This document shows, piece by piece, positions 33,268 to 46,165 of a stretch of DNA of 64,000 nt. The notes beneath the pieces are model-generated. The model ran no database searches. It saw nothing but the letters and a program-made list of their open reading frames with translations, and was not told the origin of the DNA. The position numbers were made by a program, and so were the translations under genes. Each line of letters opens with the position of its first letter. The stretch's first letter is position 1. Source of the DNA: Bettongia penicillata ogilbyi (lineage: Eukaryota > Chordata > Mammalia > Diprotodontia > Potoroidae); assembly GCA_023548195.1 (NCBI GenBank), contig JAJHZJ010000531.1:5296400-5360399 (forward strand), in the 5' to 3' direction.

Positions 33268-33520
33268 ATAACTGCATGGCATGTTGAACAGAGCACTGGG
33301 CCTGGAGTCAGGAAGATGAGAGTTCAAAAGAAGCCTCAGGCATTTACTTACTAGCTGTGTGACTTTGGGCTAGTCACTTAACCTTTGTCTCAATTTCCTC
33401 ACCCCTAAAAGAGAGATGATAATAATAGTGTCTACTTTCCAAGGTTGTGACTCAAATAACATAATACCTGTAAAACATTTAGATAAATAGTAGGTACTTA
33501 ATAAGCATTTGTCTGTTTCT
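33268..33520 (+). mobile_element. MAR1-type SINE with L2-like tail
   Basis: GAGCACTGGGCCTGGAGTCA head, AGCTGTGTGACTTTGGGCTA, then CCAAGGTTGTGACTCAAATA and ATAGTAGGTACTTAATAAGC. Confidence 0.9.
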
Positions 33521-33639
33521 TTCTCTCCTTCATGAAGGAGATTCAGGTTCCCTATCATATCCCTTCCACTATGTGATTCTTTGATTCCAATCTACTTGTT
33601 TGACTTAGACAGAATGAAGAGTAAGGAGGACACTTTCCT

Positions 33640-33970
33640 TTAGTTTTCTCATCTGTGAAATGAGAAATGACTTCTGAAGTTCCTTCAAACTGTAGATCTA
33701 TATTTAAAACCACAGACCAACTAGATAAAAATATTTGCATTCGTCCTCATAGAGACGTAAGGTAAGCAAGCTACCAGTTGGGTATAGTGTAGAGATCACT
33801 AGATTGTGAAGCATGAGAAACTAACTTTTATTTCCAAATTTATCAACTAATTATATGACTTTTTATAAATATCAGTTCATTTCTCTGGGCCTCAGTTTCC
33901 TCATCTATAAATTGGTGGGCGTGAAGTGAGTTTCAATTAGATGTTCTCCACTCATCCTTTTAGCTAAGAA
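33640..33970 (+). mobile_element. Two MIR/THER1-type pieces, 33640-33705 and 33780-33970
   Basis: First: TTTTCTCATCTGTGAAATGA with TTCCTTCAAACTGTAGATCT. Second: a weak head, then TCTGGGCCTCAGTTTCCTCA at 33883 and a diverged tail. Confidence 0.7.
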
Positions 33971-35639
33971 GATTCAATGATCCTTCCATATCCTGAATTT
34001 CTTTCTGTCTGTACTGGTTCACAGATCTTGGGACAGAAAGCTCTCTAACTTTGGACTGAGTTAAGACAGAAAGACAAAAGATCTTCAAAAGGGATGAATG
34101 AACCCAATTGTCTTTTTGGCAAAACTAGGTTTGGCAAAATTAAAAATGTGTTTTCCAAAGCCCCTTCCCCCTTAATTTTTCAACTCTTGTTTATGTTAAG
34201 GGAAATTTCATCCATATGTTTCTGATTTGTTTACACTTGAATCATCAACATGTTGTTTTGTAAGAGCTATTGTATGTCCAAGGAGTCTTTTGAGACTTTT
34301 AAAATACATTTTTAAAAGCCAGTTTTCTTAGGAACAGAAAGTCACATTTTGCCAAGGATAAACAAACCCCAAACAAACTTGGTTGAAAAATTCAAAAATT
34401 CAAACCCTCAAAGTTCAAGTGGCTTTTGATCATGGCAAAATATGTTCTCCCAGCCTCAGTTCTTTTAAACCAAACTTATTTAGAGCTTAAAGTAGACTCA
34501 AATTGGGTTCAAATTCAGTTTAATGGTTTGGCAAAGATTTGGGACCATTCCTATTTTAATTTGAAAATGTGGATGCACAGATCCATCATAGTAATATAGC
34601 TAAAAAACAAACCAATATTGTTTTTTTACTATTAGTAGTTGGTATAGCCCCAGCAAAAGAATATCTTTGTTTCCCTAAGACCAACCTAGCAACATACAGA
34701 GAGGCTCAATGCCAGTAGGTTGGATACTCGGTGAGGAATTCTTTGGCCAAGGAAAACCATGAAACAAAGAAAAATACAAAATGTTCTGAAGTCCTGTATA
34801 ACTGCCCCTATATCTTCTGCAGTGATAGTGGCAGAGTATTGGGGGAAAGGGGGACAGAGGAGCTAAGAGTCACAAAGGTTATTCACTGTGTTCATTTATT
34901 TATAAATATTCAACTGTTGATAGTGTATATGTAATATCCTTGTAAAGTGACCAAGAAGATATACTAGTAGAGAAACTGCATCATATGAACACTGACATGT
35001 TTGTAATACATGAAACAGAACATGTAAGAAAGTTGCACATTTATTTTGGAAAGGTATAGAAAAGAGTTGATGGAATTGCTGTTGCTGTATTCAAGAAATG
35101 TCTTTTTTTTGCTTTCTTTTAAAAATATCTTTCATATTTCCAGGTATTTATTTATTTTTTCTTTTTCTCATTCCCTAAAAAGAAAAAGAACAGCATCTAT
35201 CAAGCAAAAGAAATGTCACTATTAGGCATGTAAAAATATATCCATTCTGCATAAAATCTTTATGTCTTTGTCAGGAGTTAGGTAACATCCTTCATTATTG
35301 GTCCTCTGGACTCTTGGTTGATCAGAGCCAAGAAATGTCATTTAATGGGCCATTTATTTGTTCACCTCATTCCGTGGCTCATAATAAGCTTTTTCATAAA
35401 GATCATTATAAACCAAAATCTACTAAGAGAAGGAAGGATTAGAACTCAGTAAGTCCCCTCAGAAGCAATAAGTATATTCTTTAATACGCAGTGACTTCAA
35501 TGCAAAGGTAGGCATAAGGAAGGGTGACAAAAAATGTATTGAAAGATATGGTTCTGAAATAAGAAGTGAGAGGGTGTATTGATAATGTATTTTTGTTTTA
35601 GTATAAACAAGTCCCTCTGATTGAATAATGCAGTTTAAA
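33971..35639. other. Unassigned, AT-rich
   Basis: TTTGGCAAAA-type text at 34115-34140 and 34535 and GGTTGAAAAATTCAAAAATT near 34380 suggest an old palindromic element, but no boundaries are clear. Confidence 0.4.
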
Positions 35640-36150
35640 ATCTTCCCACCCATTAATGGGCCTGGGAAGATTTGGTGGAAGGCCCACACCTTTCATTAAT
35701 GAAGCAATGGTTCTCAAAGACTGTAATGCCCTCTGGCTCTAAAAAGTGTATAAGGACTCTGAGGTGAGATTTTACTTTGAGGTTTACTGATTGGAAGTGT
35801 TTTTTTGGCCAGATGAGACTGTGGGCAGCTGCTAAGGAGAACCCCTGACTTTGAAAACCCAAATGTTGGTGCTTTCCTCTCTGATAACCTCTGTATGTAT
35901 GGTCAGATAATTATCTGTTGATCTGTGCTGTATGTCAGACAGTTGGAAGCCTGTCTGTTGATTTTGATTTCTCTGTATTTTCACTGAAGTTCAGGGTGTT
36001 GACTTTCCCTTGAACTAAGTGAATGATATATGTGCTTGATTAAAGTTATTGCTGACCTCTCAGAAACTGCTTTCCTTTTAGAAAGCAGATCAAAGAACCG
36101 GTGACAGCACGCCCTCCTGTGTATGTTGGGGACAAATGGCTCATGGGCTA
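35640..36150 (+). mobile_element. Possible solo LTR of an old endogenous retrovirus
   Basis: The 3' half has a promoter and polyadenylation style: GTGCTTGATTAAAGTTATTG near 36031, then AGAAACTGCTTTCC and AAAGAACCGG. Upstream text (GTCAGACAGTTGGAAGCC) is U3-like. No TG...CA boundaries or duplication were found and no retroviral coding DNA is adjacent. Confidence 0.35.
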
Positions 36151-37437
36151 TATAAAAGCCTCAAATCTATATAACATGAATACTTTTTCAAAAGGAAAAT
36201 TTTGAGATGATGAACATGATAAGCACCAAATGACATACAAATTGAAAATGGCTTTATTTTAAGGGACCCGAAAAAATTGCTTACTGATGTGGGAATCATT
36301 TCTCAATCTCTTTATATCAATGATCAATTAGAGGAAAAATTTTAAAAATGAGACAAATGTATGGAATGCCATTGAAGAAACTTTAACCTGGTCTATTTAA
36401 ACAAACTATTGGTATTGGGGGGGGGGAAGAAAAATGGATTAAAGGACAGCCATCTACACAAATTGCTTTGATTTTATAAGGAACCTCAGATCAATCAAAT
36501 AAAAAGAAATTCCCCCTGCCCCCCACCAAAAAAAAACCATGAAAACTGTTTCAGCCAGCAAATACTTAATTTTATTGCTAACCAAATATGCCAGTCAAAA
36601 GAGAGACCAGCCTGGTGTGAGTGGAAACTCATTCATAAGATCTTATGGAGGAGGATGCTAGAAGGTTTTGAGCAGGATTGTGTCATAAAACTGCAAGAAG
36701 CAGCAAGAGGAAAAAATGATTCATAAATTAGAGAGGCACTCAACTTAAGGAAAATCATCACATAGGAACTGATTGATTAACTTAGGGATGAAAATGGATG
36801 AAAGCCAAAACAGTGTTATAACTTTTTTCTTCATCAATTACAGTGATCCCAACATATTCATATGCTACTATCACAGTTCCTGATGTGCCAAATGCAGAAG
36901 TAAAAATGAAATAGAAAACAAAAGATAGTCAAAAGCAACTGGGTTAGAATCAAGTATATGCAAAGGAGATTGTGATGGAGAAAGCAAAATTTTGAAAGTG
37001 GTCCAGAATCAGTTTTCAAGGTATCTGAAAGAGGGAAAGATGTCAAAAGTTATGAAAAAAATTCCTATTGTTTCCAAAATCTATTTAAATAAAAAATAAA
37101 AAGTATTATTTAAACAAAGCAAAGCAAAACAAAACCCAACAATTATGAGAATGGCCAAGTTGTCATGGTCTAAATGAGAAAACTTTAACACCACTTACAT
37201 TCCGTGGGGAAAGATTGTATTAATTTACAAGTGTAATGCAAAAGGAAAAATGTTAGGAAGTGCTCTTCTAGATGACACGAATGCTACACTGCAGTACTTA
37301 TATCTTCTAGTGATCAAGAGGACATGCAAGGGACTAACCTTAATCACTTCAGCATTACAGGCTAAGAATCCATCTCCCAGAAGTTATGACAGAGTTAATG
37401 CAAGGTAAGGTAAGAAATATTAAACCTCTAGGTGTGG
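36151..37437. other. Unassigned
   Basis: A run of about 10 G at 36418 and A-rich stretches at 37085-37140. No coding signal was found. Confidence 0.45.
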
Positions 37438-37650
37438 TTTAAGGGAAGATGTGGTAATAAAAAGTATATGGGACTGGATTTAAGTCCCATATCCCCCACC
37501 TACTAGCTGTGTGGCTTGAAGTAACCTCTTTGAGGCTCACATTTCCCACTTGTGAAATGGCAAGAATAAAACTACCAACTACATAGAATTGTTTTATAGA
37601 AAGTGCTTTAAAAGTTCCAAGCATTACAGAAATATCAATAAAAACTACAT
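37438..37650 (+). mobile_element. MIR/MAR-type SINE
   Basis: CACCTACTAGCTGTGTGGCT, TTTCCCACTTGTGAAATGGC, AGAATTGTTTTATAGAAAGT and a tail with AAATATCAATAAA. Confidence 0.82.
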
Positions 37651-37689
37651 ATGTCATGTAGTATATATTGCATATTCATATTATACATT

Positions 37690-37925
37690 ATATGCTATAT
37701 GACAAGCAGTGTATAAAGAGCTGGTCTTTCAGGTAGGAAGAACTGGATTCAAGTCTTGCCTCCACACATACTGGTTGTAAGACTCTGGGCAAGATATCTA
37801 ACTTCCTAGTGCTCTAAGCAAATCTTCAAGACAATACAATGCAGAGCAAGTGTCAGATTGAATTATCAGAGGGAATTTTCTCAATGGAAATTCCCTGTAC
37901 CAGTGAAATCATAGATCTGGTACCT
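37690..37925 (+). mobile_element. Marsupial SINE, near full length, with AATTCCCTGTACC-type tail
   Basis: GAAGAACTGGATTCAAGTCT, ACTCTGGGCAAGATATCTAA, ATGCAGAGCAAGTGTCAGAT, GGAAATTCCCTGTACCAGTG and ATCATAGATCTGGTACC in order. Confidence 0.85.
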
Positions 37926-38009
37926 TCCCACTTCTACCTACTTCTTCCTCAAATAAAATACATTATCTCCTCACCACTGAGGTAGACTTTGTGGGAAATC
38001 CCAAAAAAA

Positions 38010-38160
38010 GGAGCATAAAATTACAGAGCTGGAAGAAACATGAGATCTTATCTAATAAAAAACCCTCGAGAGATTTGCCCAAGACCACACGATGGTAGAA
38101 CTGGGACTTGAATACAGATCTTTTGTCTCCAAATACATACTCTTTTACCTAGGAGCTCTG
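38010..38160 (-). mobile_element. MIR-type SINE
   Basis: AATTACAGAGCTGGAAGAAA, TTGCCCAAGACCACACGATG, ACTGGGACTTGAATACAGAT and TTTTACCTAGGAGCTCTGAC. Confidence 0.85.
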
Positions 38161-39121
38161 ACTTCAATCTTCAATGTGCTTACAGTAAAGAGCATAGTGT
38201 TGGAACCTGACTACTGACTCAAAAAATGACTGAAGTGGGAAGTAGGCATAGGTGGAAGTCAGGCAACATATAGACAGATGATTGACAGAGGAGTTAGCTA
38301 AAAGGAAGTCTGTAGACTATTCAAAGCAGAAGGTTAGTTTGGAATTAGTCTAGGTCAGGTAAGAAATGTGCCAAGGCAAGTGGCTATAGTGTTCCCAGAG
38401 TAGATTAAGACTGAACAAGTTTCAGTGCATCAGAGGAAGAAGGTCAAGCACTGAGGGCTGTGGCCCATGGGGTCAGAGAATTTACAGCTGAGGTAGTCTA
38501 GTACCCTGGATAGCTCCCTGAAGAAGAAGTTGTACTCAAGTCTGAAGACAGAAATTTTATCCTCAGACCCTTAAGTTCATTTAGTCAGCCCTTTTCTCTG
38601 TCTCTGTCTCTTTCTGTGTGTCTCTGCCTTTATCACTCTCTGTCTTTGTCTCTCTCTTTGTTAAAGAGATCTCATCTCTTTTTTTCATGTCCTATAGAAC
38701 CAGGAAATAGTCCTCCTCCAAGGTGCTCTCAGTCTCTGTTAGAAGACAGCTTAACTGAAAAAGCATCATTGTATCCATGACTTCTAAGATTCTAGGAAAT
38801 TTGTCATAGGAAGAAAGGAAAAGAGAGAGCTTCTATCAACATATGGTTCATCTTCTAGGGATACTATATCTTTTAGATTAGTATTAGTGAAATAACAATG
38901 ATGCATGTGAAAGTACAAGAAAAATAGTATTAGATATGCTGGGGGAGGTATGGGATATGGCATATATATATATATATATATGCCTAAATGGGCATGATGG
39001 AATCAGCTAGTAGAAGACCTTAAATGTTAGTCTAAGGATTTTGTACGTTATCTGATAGGCAGTAGGGAGATATAATCATTATCATCGCCACCACCGTCAC
39101 CACCACTACCACTAAAATAGA
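38161..39121. other. Unassigned with three short simple repeats
   Basis: Simple repeats: TCTCTG-rich at 38590-38662, (TA)n at 38959-38982, and CCACCA/TCACCA at 39075-39118. The rest was not recognised. Confidence 0.5.
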
Positions 39122-39350
39122 TATAAATTATATCGCCCTTTAAGGTTTGCAAAGCATTTCACATGTATTTTCTCCTTTGATCTTCACAACGACACTAAGA
39201 GGTAGGTGTTCTTATTATTCCCATTTTATAGATGAGGAAACAGAGGCAGACAGAGGTTAGGTGACTTGCTCAAAGTCACACTAGTAAATGTCTGAGGTCA
39301 GATATCAATTCATGTCTTCTTTATTCTAGGTCCACTACCTAGGTTCCACT
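39122..39350 (-). mobile_element. MIR3/THER2-like CORE-SINE, near full length
   Basis: CCTTTAAGGTTTGCAAAGCA, TTTGATCTTCACAACGACAC, TTATAGATGAGGAAACAGAG, GTGACTTGCTCAAAGTCACA and CACTACCTAGGTTCCAC. Confidence 0.93.
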
Positions 39351-40229
39351 AATGCAGATCATTAAGTGGTTTCATAATATCTAGGGCATGCCTAGATCAG
39401 AGAGACAGGCTGAGGCCCATACATTGATGGGTGCTTTTGTCAGGTTTGATGTTGGAAAAAAACCAGATACTCATTTTAAAATTATTTTTTCATTAACAAT
39501 TTTATTGTTAACTAAAGGAGATTTACTTAGCCTAATATATAAAAGATATACAGTAAGGATAGCTCAAGTTGCACTTAGTTCAGGTAGATATGGCCCCTTC
39601 TTATTTGCATATAGAAATGTATCTGGTCAGCAGGGAAGAGTGTGAAGACTTGCATGGTCTTGGGACATCAAGCAAGGTAGCCTGACCTCCATGAGGGTGC
39701 CCGTTTTTTAAGCCTATAGATGACGAGGAAGCCAAGTCAATATGGCAGAGGCTATCAGGAAATTCAATAAAGGGAAGAGTAGCTTGAGCCTTGTTCTACC
39801 TCCATCCCCTTGGATGCTTACACCCAAAGACTTGACTTTGTTGTCATTTTTATAAATACTGGATTTTTTTTCCTATGTTTCCAGTAGGGAAGAAAGAATC
39901 CTGCTAGATCTTGGTTCTATCATAACAGAGAACTCCCAACTCTGAACCAGGTCTCCTACTGTAACTGCCCCAGCTTTCATATAGGACAAGACTAAGAGTA
40001 ACTGATTACATATGAGATTGGTTGACAAAGCAAGTAGGTGAGTCACTTCAATTCACCAGGTATTTATGGAATGCCAGTCAAAATGCCACTGCCTTGTGAG
40101 CAACTGTGCTGTCATGAATTAAAGGTGTACTGAACTCCTTAGATCACCTCCAACATCTTAACAACTAGGCTGAGAAAACCAGGAATTCATCTGGAAAGTC
40201 ATACTTCTGTTAATGACATCCACTTTATT
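39351..40229. other. Unassigned
   Basis: An 85-codon frame at 39388-39645 has no motif. Confidence 0.5.
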
Positions 40230-40595
40230 TCTCTGTTAAGTAATTATCACTTGAAAGCTGTATCCTTCTCTCAGTTTTAACATGTCTAAACCTGATTTCA
40301 TTATCTTCTCTCCAAAATTAGACCCCTCTCAACTTCTTTAATGGAGTCACCATTCATTCAGTTCCTTAAGCTTCAGATCTGTCACATTTGATTCTTTCTC
40401 TTTTCTTGCCTCCATATCTCATCAATCACCCACATACTTTTTTCCTTTGAAATAGCTTTATCATCTACCTCTTCCTTCTTTTCTAGCTATGGAATTACAA
40501 CTAAATTAATCTTCCTAAAGTACAGCTCTGATCATGTCACCCCTCTGCTCAAGAACATTCCTTTTCTCCCTATTATTTATATCTAAGAGTTCAAT
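40230..40595 (+). mobile_element. L2 LINE 3' fragment
   Basis: TTAACATGTCTAAACCTGAT, AATTAATCTTCCTAAAGTAC, CTCTGATCATGTCACCCCTC and ATATCTAAGAGTTCAATTGG are L2 landmarks in order. Confidence 0.92.
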
Positions 40596-40619
40596 TGGTT
40601 AATTAAGAACCTAAGGGGA

Positions 40620-43600
40620 AAAGTGGAGCCAGATGGTAAAGTGGTAGAAAGAAGTATAGTAAACTTCCCTCCACAAGCGCCTCCACAGAAATTTAGAAAA
40701 TCCATCAAATCAAATTTTGGTGGAAAAATCCAGAAAGAAAAGGCATAGTAAGCATTTGTTCAGCCTTGTTTAGTATAGGGAGGTGTGAGTTCACTGCAGG
40801 TCACACAAAAGCACTCTCACACCTAGGAAGAAGCTATGTACAAGGGCTTGAGGATGTCTTGGACCCAAAAGGGCAACACTAGGCTAATACTGGGTCCTTG
40901 AACTGGGAACAGTTAAGAACTGGCAGTTTTGTTATCTACTACCAAGTTCTTGGGACAGTGATCCAGGGTGCACTGAGAAGGGGACTTGTATTGCTTGCCT
41001 TTTCTAGGTATAGAAACCCTGGGCTCTATATGGACAAAGGAAGAAGTTAAGAGGCCAGCAGCAACAGTGGAGTGACTCAGATTCTAGGCATAAAGCAGTC
41101 TCATGTTTAACATCTAGCCCAGATTGCAGAAGAATAATCAAGGAAGGAATCCTAGACCAAAGGGGAATCTATAATTCTGCCAACAGAACTTCCCAGGGCA
41201 AGGGCGGAGTTGCTAGAGACTGAGTACAGTGGCAATCTACTCTTGCAAAGACCCAACTCAGATTAGAAACTTGCACAGCTGAGAGCAGAGAGCCAATAAG
41301 CATACTTTGCCCTATATCAGACCACTCTGGGAGGACTGAAAATTTACAGCCTGTCCTTCAGATCCTGTAATAACATAACATTCAATGCCCCTCCCCCCCA
41401 AATAGCCCAGACCTTCCTTCTAGAAGTAAAGCCCAACACCAGAAAATAGGCTAGAAGAACAAGAAAACAAAGCAAAAATAGAACCCCACTAGCTCTTATG
41501 ATGGCAGGGATGCTCAAGACACAATGCAAAAAAAATGATTCAAAAATATCTACATGCAATGCCCCCAATAAAAACATAGCTTGGGGACAAACTCAACTAG
41601 AATTACTAGAAGAGACGAATCAAGTGGTTAAAGCAAGACTTTAAAATACTTTTTTTTTTAATAAGTGGAATGAGAGCACTTGAGGGGAAAAAATGGAAAT
41701 TAGGAGCTTTAGAAGAAAGAATTTGGAAGAGAATTAACAATTTAGCACAAGAAGTACAAAACCTTGTCCAAGCATCAAACTCCTTGAAAATTAGAATGAA
41801 CCAAATAGAAGTCAATTACTCCATGAAGTAACAAAAATATTTTTTGAGTATTGTTTTATTAATCAATTTTTTTTTAAATTTTCAGTTTTTAACAGTCACT
41901 TCCACAAGATTCTGAATTTCAGATTTCTCCCCATTTCTCTTCCCCCACCCCAGGACAGCCAGCATTCTGATTATTCCTTCCTTCAGTCTGTCCTCCTTTT
42001 ATCACCTCTCCCCCTTCTCTTATCTTCTTTATGTAGGGTAAGATAGATTTCTATACCTCATTGCCTACATACTTTATTTCCCGGTTGCAGGCAAAAATAA
42101 CTTTAAACATTAATTTTTAAAGCTTTGAGTTTCACATTCTCTCCCTTCTCCCCTTCCCATTCTCATTGAGAAGGCAAGCAATTCCATGTAGGTTATACAT
42201 GTGTAGTCATGAAAAACACTTCCATAATAGTCATGCTGTGACAAACTAACTATATTTCCCTCTATCCTGCCCCATCCTCCATATATTCTATTCTTTCTTT
42301 TGACCTATCCCTCCGCAAAAGTATTTGCTTCTGATTACCCCTTCTCCCAATCTACCATCTCTTCTATTATCCCCCTTCCCTTATCCTCTTCTGTCCTACT
42401 TTCCTGTGGGGTAAGATTGATTTCCACACTCAGTTGAGTGTATATGTTATTCCTCCCTCCTTAAGCCATACCAGATGAGAGTCTCACTTATTTCCTCTCA
42501 CCTTCCCCCTCTTCCCCTCCACCGTAAAAACTCTTTTTTGCTTATGTGAGATGACTTACTACATTCTAGCTCTCCCTAACACTTAATTTGATTTTTTAGA
42601 CATAAGCCCTTTATATTCAGCTCACTCTGTGCCCACTGTGTGTGTACATATATATGTGTGTGTATATATGAGTATGTATGTATGTACATACGTATGTATG
42701 TATTCCTTCCAACTACCCTAATACTGAGAATGTTCTCATGAGTTACAAATATCATCTTTCCATGTAGGAATGTAAACAGTTCAACTTTAATAAATCCCTT
42801 ATGGTTTCTCTTTCCTGTTTACCTTTTCATGTTTCTCTTGATTGTTATACTAGAAAGTTAAATTTTCTATTCAGCTCTGGTCTTTTCAACAAGAATGCTT
42901 AGAAATGCTCTGTTTCATTGAATGACCACTTTTTTCCCTGAAGGGTGATACTCAGTTTTTCTGGGTAGCTGATTCTTGACTTTAATCCTACCACCTTTGA
43001 CCTCCAGAATATCATATTCCAAGGCTTCTGATTCTTTAGTGTAGAAGATGCTAAATCTTGTGTTATTCTGATTGTGTTTCCACAATACTTGAATCATTTC
43101 TTTCTGGCTGCTTGTAACATTTTCTCCCTGACTTGGGAATTCTGGAATTTGGCTAAAATATTTCTAAGCATTTTCCTTTTGAGACCTTTTAGGAGGTGAC
43201 TGGTAGATTCCTTCCATTTTTATTTTACCCTCTGATTCTAGAATATTAGGATAGTTTTCCTTGATAATTTCTGATGTTTAGGCTCTCTCTTTTTTTTTTT
43301 TTTTACCATGGCTTTCAGGTCACCCAATAATTTTTAAATTACCTCTCCTAGATCTATTTTCCAGGTCAGTTGTTTATTCAATAAGGTATTTCACATTGTC
43401 TTCTATTTTTTCATTCTTTACATTTTGTTATGTAATTTCTTGATGTCTCCTGAAGTCATTAGCTTCCATTTGCTTCATTCTAATTTTTAAGGAATTATCT
43501 CCTTCAGTGAGCTTTTGGATCTCTTTTTTCATTTGGCCCATTCTGCTTTTTAAGCCTCATTGGCTTTTTGAACCTCTTTTACCTTTTGAGTTAGCCTAAT

Positions 43601-45392
43601 TTTAAAGATGTTATTTTCTTCAGCATTTTTTTTTTGGTTCTCCTTAGCAAGCTGTTGAGTCACTTCTCATGATTTTCTTGCATTACTTTCATTTCTCTTC
43701 CTAATTTTTCCTCTACTTCTATTATTTGATTTTCAAAATCATTTTTGAGCTCTTCCATGGTCTGAGACTGATTCATATTTTCTTGGAGGCTTTGGATGCA
43801 GGAGCTTTAGTTTTGTTGTCTTCCACTGGTAGTATGTTTTGATCTTCCTTGTCACCAAGGATGTAAGTAAATACTTTTTCACCAAGAAAGTAAGATTCTA
43901 TAGTCTGATTCCCCCTCCATTTCCTTATTTTCCCAGCCAATTGCTTGATTTTTGAGCACTTTGTTAAGTGGAGGGTGTTCTGCCCCAAGTTTCAGGGATT
44001 TTGTGCAGCTGTTTTCAGAAATATTTCTAGGGACCTGTAAAATTTTAATTCTTCCAAAGTGATATGATCAAAGGAGAGATGCTTACTCCTTTCATGGACT
44101 GTGCTGTGGTCTGTGAGCAAAGGTCTGCTTTGAATTGTGAGGAAGATTTCTTCTCCACTGACACCACAAGTTCTGCCCCACCAGCACTCATTTTAGCCCC
44201 AGGACTGCCACCTAGACCTGTGACCCAGATAAGCTGCTCTATTCTCCCACTGTCTATAGATTGAGAGCTCCAGAAGAAGCTGCCACTGTGGTAGTGGCTG
44301 TCACCACCCTGGGGCTGGGGCTAGAGTTGGACCATGCTCCTCTCTCACCCAGGTGAGGGACCTTTCCCATTGACCTTAGAAGCTGTCTTTGGTATTTGTG
44401 GGTTGGGGTCTGAAAACCCCCATAACTGCCATTGATTCAGTCTCCTAAGGCCTGTTCCAGCCCTATCCAGCATGTCCCACACTGGACTGTGCTCCACTCC
44501 CAGCCCAGTTTGATAGACCCTTTCTGTCAAACTTCCAGATTGTCTCTGGCTGGAAATTTGCTTCAGTCTGTCATTTCGTGGCTTCTGCTATTCTAGAATT
44601 TGTTCAGAGTCATTTTTATAGGTATTTTGAGGGTTTTGGAGGAGAGCTCAAGCAGGTCCCTGCTTCTACTCTACCATCTTGGTTTTTCCCCCTGGCAACA
44701 AGAAACATTAAAATAAAGCCAAAATACTGAGAGAAAGAAGAAAATGCAAGTTATCATCACAAAAACAATTCATCTGAAAAAAAGACCATGAAGAGAAAAT
44801 TTAACAATCATTGAACTGTCTGAATGTTAAGACCAAAAAATATCTATACATCACATTTTAAAATATCTTAAAAGAAAGCTGCCTTGATCTCTTAGAATCA
44901 GAGGGCAAAGTGGAAATAAAAAGAATCTACCAGTCACCTCCTGAAACCCCCAAATTAAAATTCCCAGGAACATCAATGCAAAATCTAGATCTTTCAGATC
45001 AAAAGAATTCAAGTAATAAGGAGTCACAGCCAGGATCACCCATTATTTAGTAACCACTCTTCTAAAGGAGTGGAGTACTTGGGTTATGATATTCCAGAAG
45101 ACACAGAATATAGACTTATAGCCAAGAGTAACTTATCATGCAAAGCTGAGTATAATTATATGAGCAAATGGACCTTTAATGAAATAGAGGACTTCCAAGC
45201 ATTCCAATGTAAAGACTACAGCTGTGAGAAACTTTGATGTCAAAACACAGAAATGAAGAGAAAAATAAACAGATAAACATGAATGAAACATGATTAAGGA
45301 CTGAAAAAAGGACAAACTGTTTACATTCAAATATGAGGAGATGATACACGTCTCCTCTGAAAGCTATAATCAGGGATCTAAGAAGTAGTCCA
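40620..45392 (+). mobile_element. L1 LINE, 5'UTR plus ORF1, split by an antisense HAL1-like element
   Basis: The 5' end at about 40620 reads AGTGGAGCCAGATGGTAAAG, the marsupial L1 start. The 5'UTR runs to about 41600. An ORF1 coiled-coil segment (GAACCAAATAGAAGTCAATT) stops at about 41836. ORF1 resumes at 44700 with the RNA-recognition and C-terminal parts, including TTAGAATCAGAGGGCAAAGT, AAATTAAAATTCCCAGGAAC and ATATTCCAGAAGACACAGAA, ending at about 45390. Stops and indels throughout. No ORF2 follows, so the element is 3'-truncated or rearranged. Confidence 0.85.
41842..44690 (-). mobile_element. HAL1-like element (L1 clade, ORF1 only), near full length
   Basis: On the minus strand it starts at about 44690 with CCAAGATGGTAGAGTAGAAG, followed by a GC-richer 5'UTR to about 44000, an ORF1-like region with a coiled-coil (about 43770-43400) and a C-terminal domain around LPRKTEYHPSGKK (42960-42925), then about 1.1 kb of 3'UTR ending in an A-rich tail (T-run at 41866). 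No reverse transcriptase is present and the total, about 2.85 kb, fits half-L1 (HAL1) elements. The flanks gtaacaaaaatatt (41828) and gcaacaagaaacatt (44695) look like a degenerate target-site duplication in the host L1. Confidence 0.72.
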
Positions 45393-45487
45393 AGTGTTGT
45401 TGCTGCTTGCCTTTCATTTTCAAAGAGGACCCGTGACATCACAGATGGTGTCTTAATCTGTGCATGAATTCAATTTAAGTGAGACAG
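45393..45487 (+). mobile_element. Marsupial RTE-type SINE fragment
   Basis: TTTCATTTTCAAAGAGGACC with GTGACATCACAGATGGTGTC is the start of the RTE-linked marsupial SINE; also related to the foldback arm at 47115. Confidence 0.75.
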
Positions 45488-45540
45488 ATAGCCTCTAAAA
45501 TATCTTCCAGCTCTAAATACATGCCCCTATTAATACTCTG

Positions 45541-45790
45541 GGCAGCTAAATGGAGTTATGGTGTATAGAATGCTAGGCCTGGAGTCAGGAAGACCTTCAT
45601 TCAAATACAGATACTTATTAGTTGTATGACCTTGGGCAAATCACTTAACCTTCGTTTGCCTTAATCCACTGAAGAAGGAAATGGCAAGCCACTCCAGTAC
45701 ATTTGCCAAGAAAATCCAATGGACAGCATTGATGTGCTATGGTTCATGGGATCACAAAGAATCATACATGACTGAAAAATAGCATCAGCT
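45541..45790 (+). mobile_element. Marsupial tRNA-headed SINE (WALLSI type), full length
   Basis: GGCAGCTAAATGGAGTTATG head, GGCCTGGAGTCAGGAAGACC, TGACCTTGGGCAAATCACTT, GAAGAAGGAAATGGCAAGCC, ATCATACATGACTGAAAAAT end. Confidence 0.94.
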
Positions 45791-45839
45791 CTCTACTTAG
45801 CACAACTGGTGCATTCATTGTCCTCCCAAATCACCTTGA

Positions 45840-46165
45840 AGTTATCCACCTCACTTGATTTGCTCTTGCCTTTTTTTCACCTGAAATGTCCCCTACTCCA
45901 ACATTCACTTATTCAACATCTTATCCAGTCTTTAAGAGCCAACTCAAAAGCTACCTTTTCTGACAACCCAAAATTCTCTCCCTGAATTCTACTATCATTT
46001 GCTTGCATCAATAATTTGATGACTTTTATTTTCTACCTTGCATTGTTAGATACCTTTTCACATGCATAGAGTGAGCTCCCCAGGCCCAGACCCTCTCTTA
46101 TTCATCTTTGTCTTGTCACAGGGCCTTACACATAATTGATGCTCAATAAACATCTGTTAAATGAA
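45840..46165 (+). mobile_element. L2 LINE 3' terminus
   Basis: CCAGTCTTTAAGAGCCAACT, AAAGCTACCTTTTCTGACAA, CTTGTCACAGGGCCTTACAC, GATGCTCAATAAACATCTGT. Confidence 0.92.

Noticed and set aside
44064..44530. Open frames of 61-66 codons in a GC-richer stretch, suggestive of an exon
   Set aside because: They fall in the 5'UTR of the antisense HAL1-like element.
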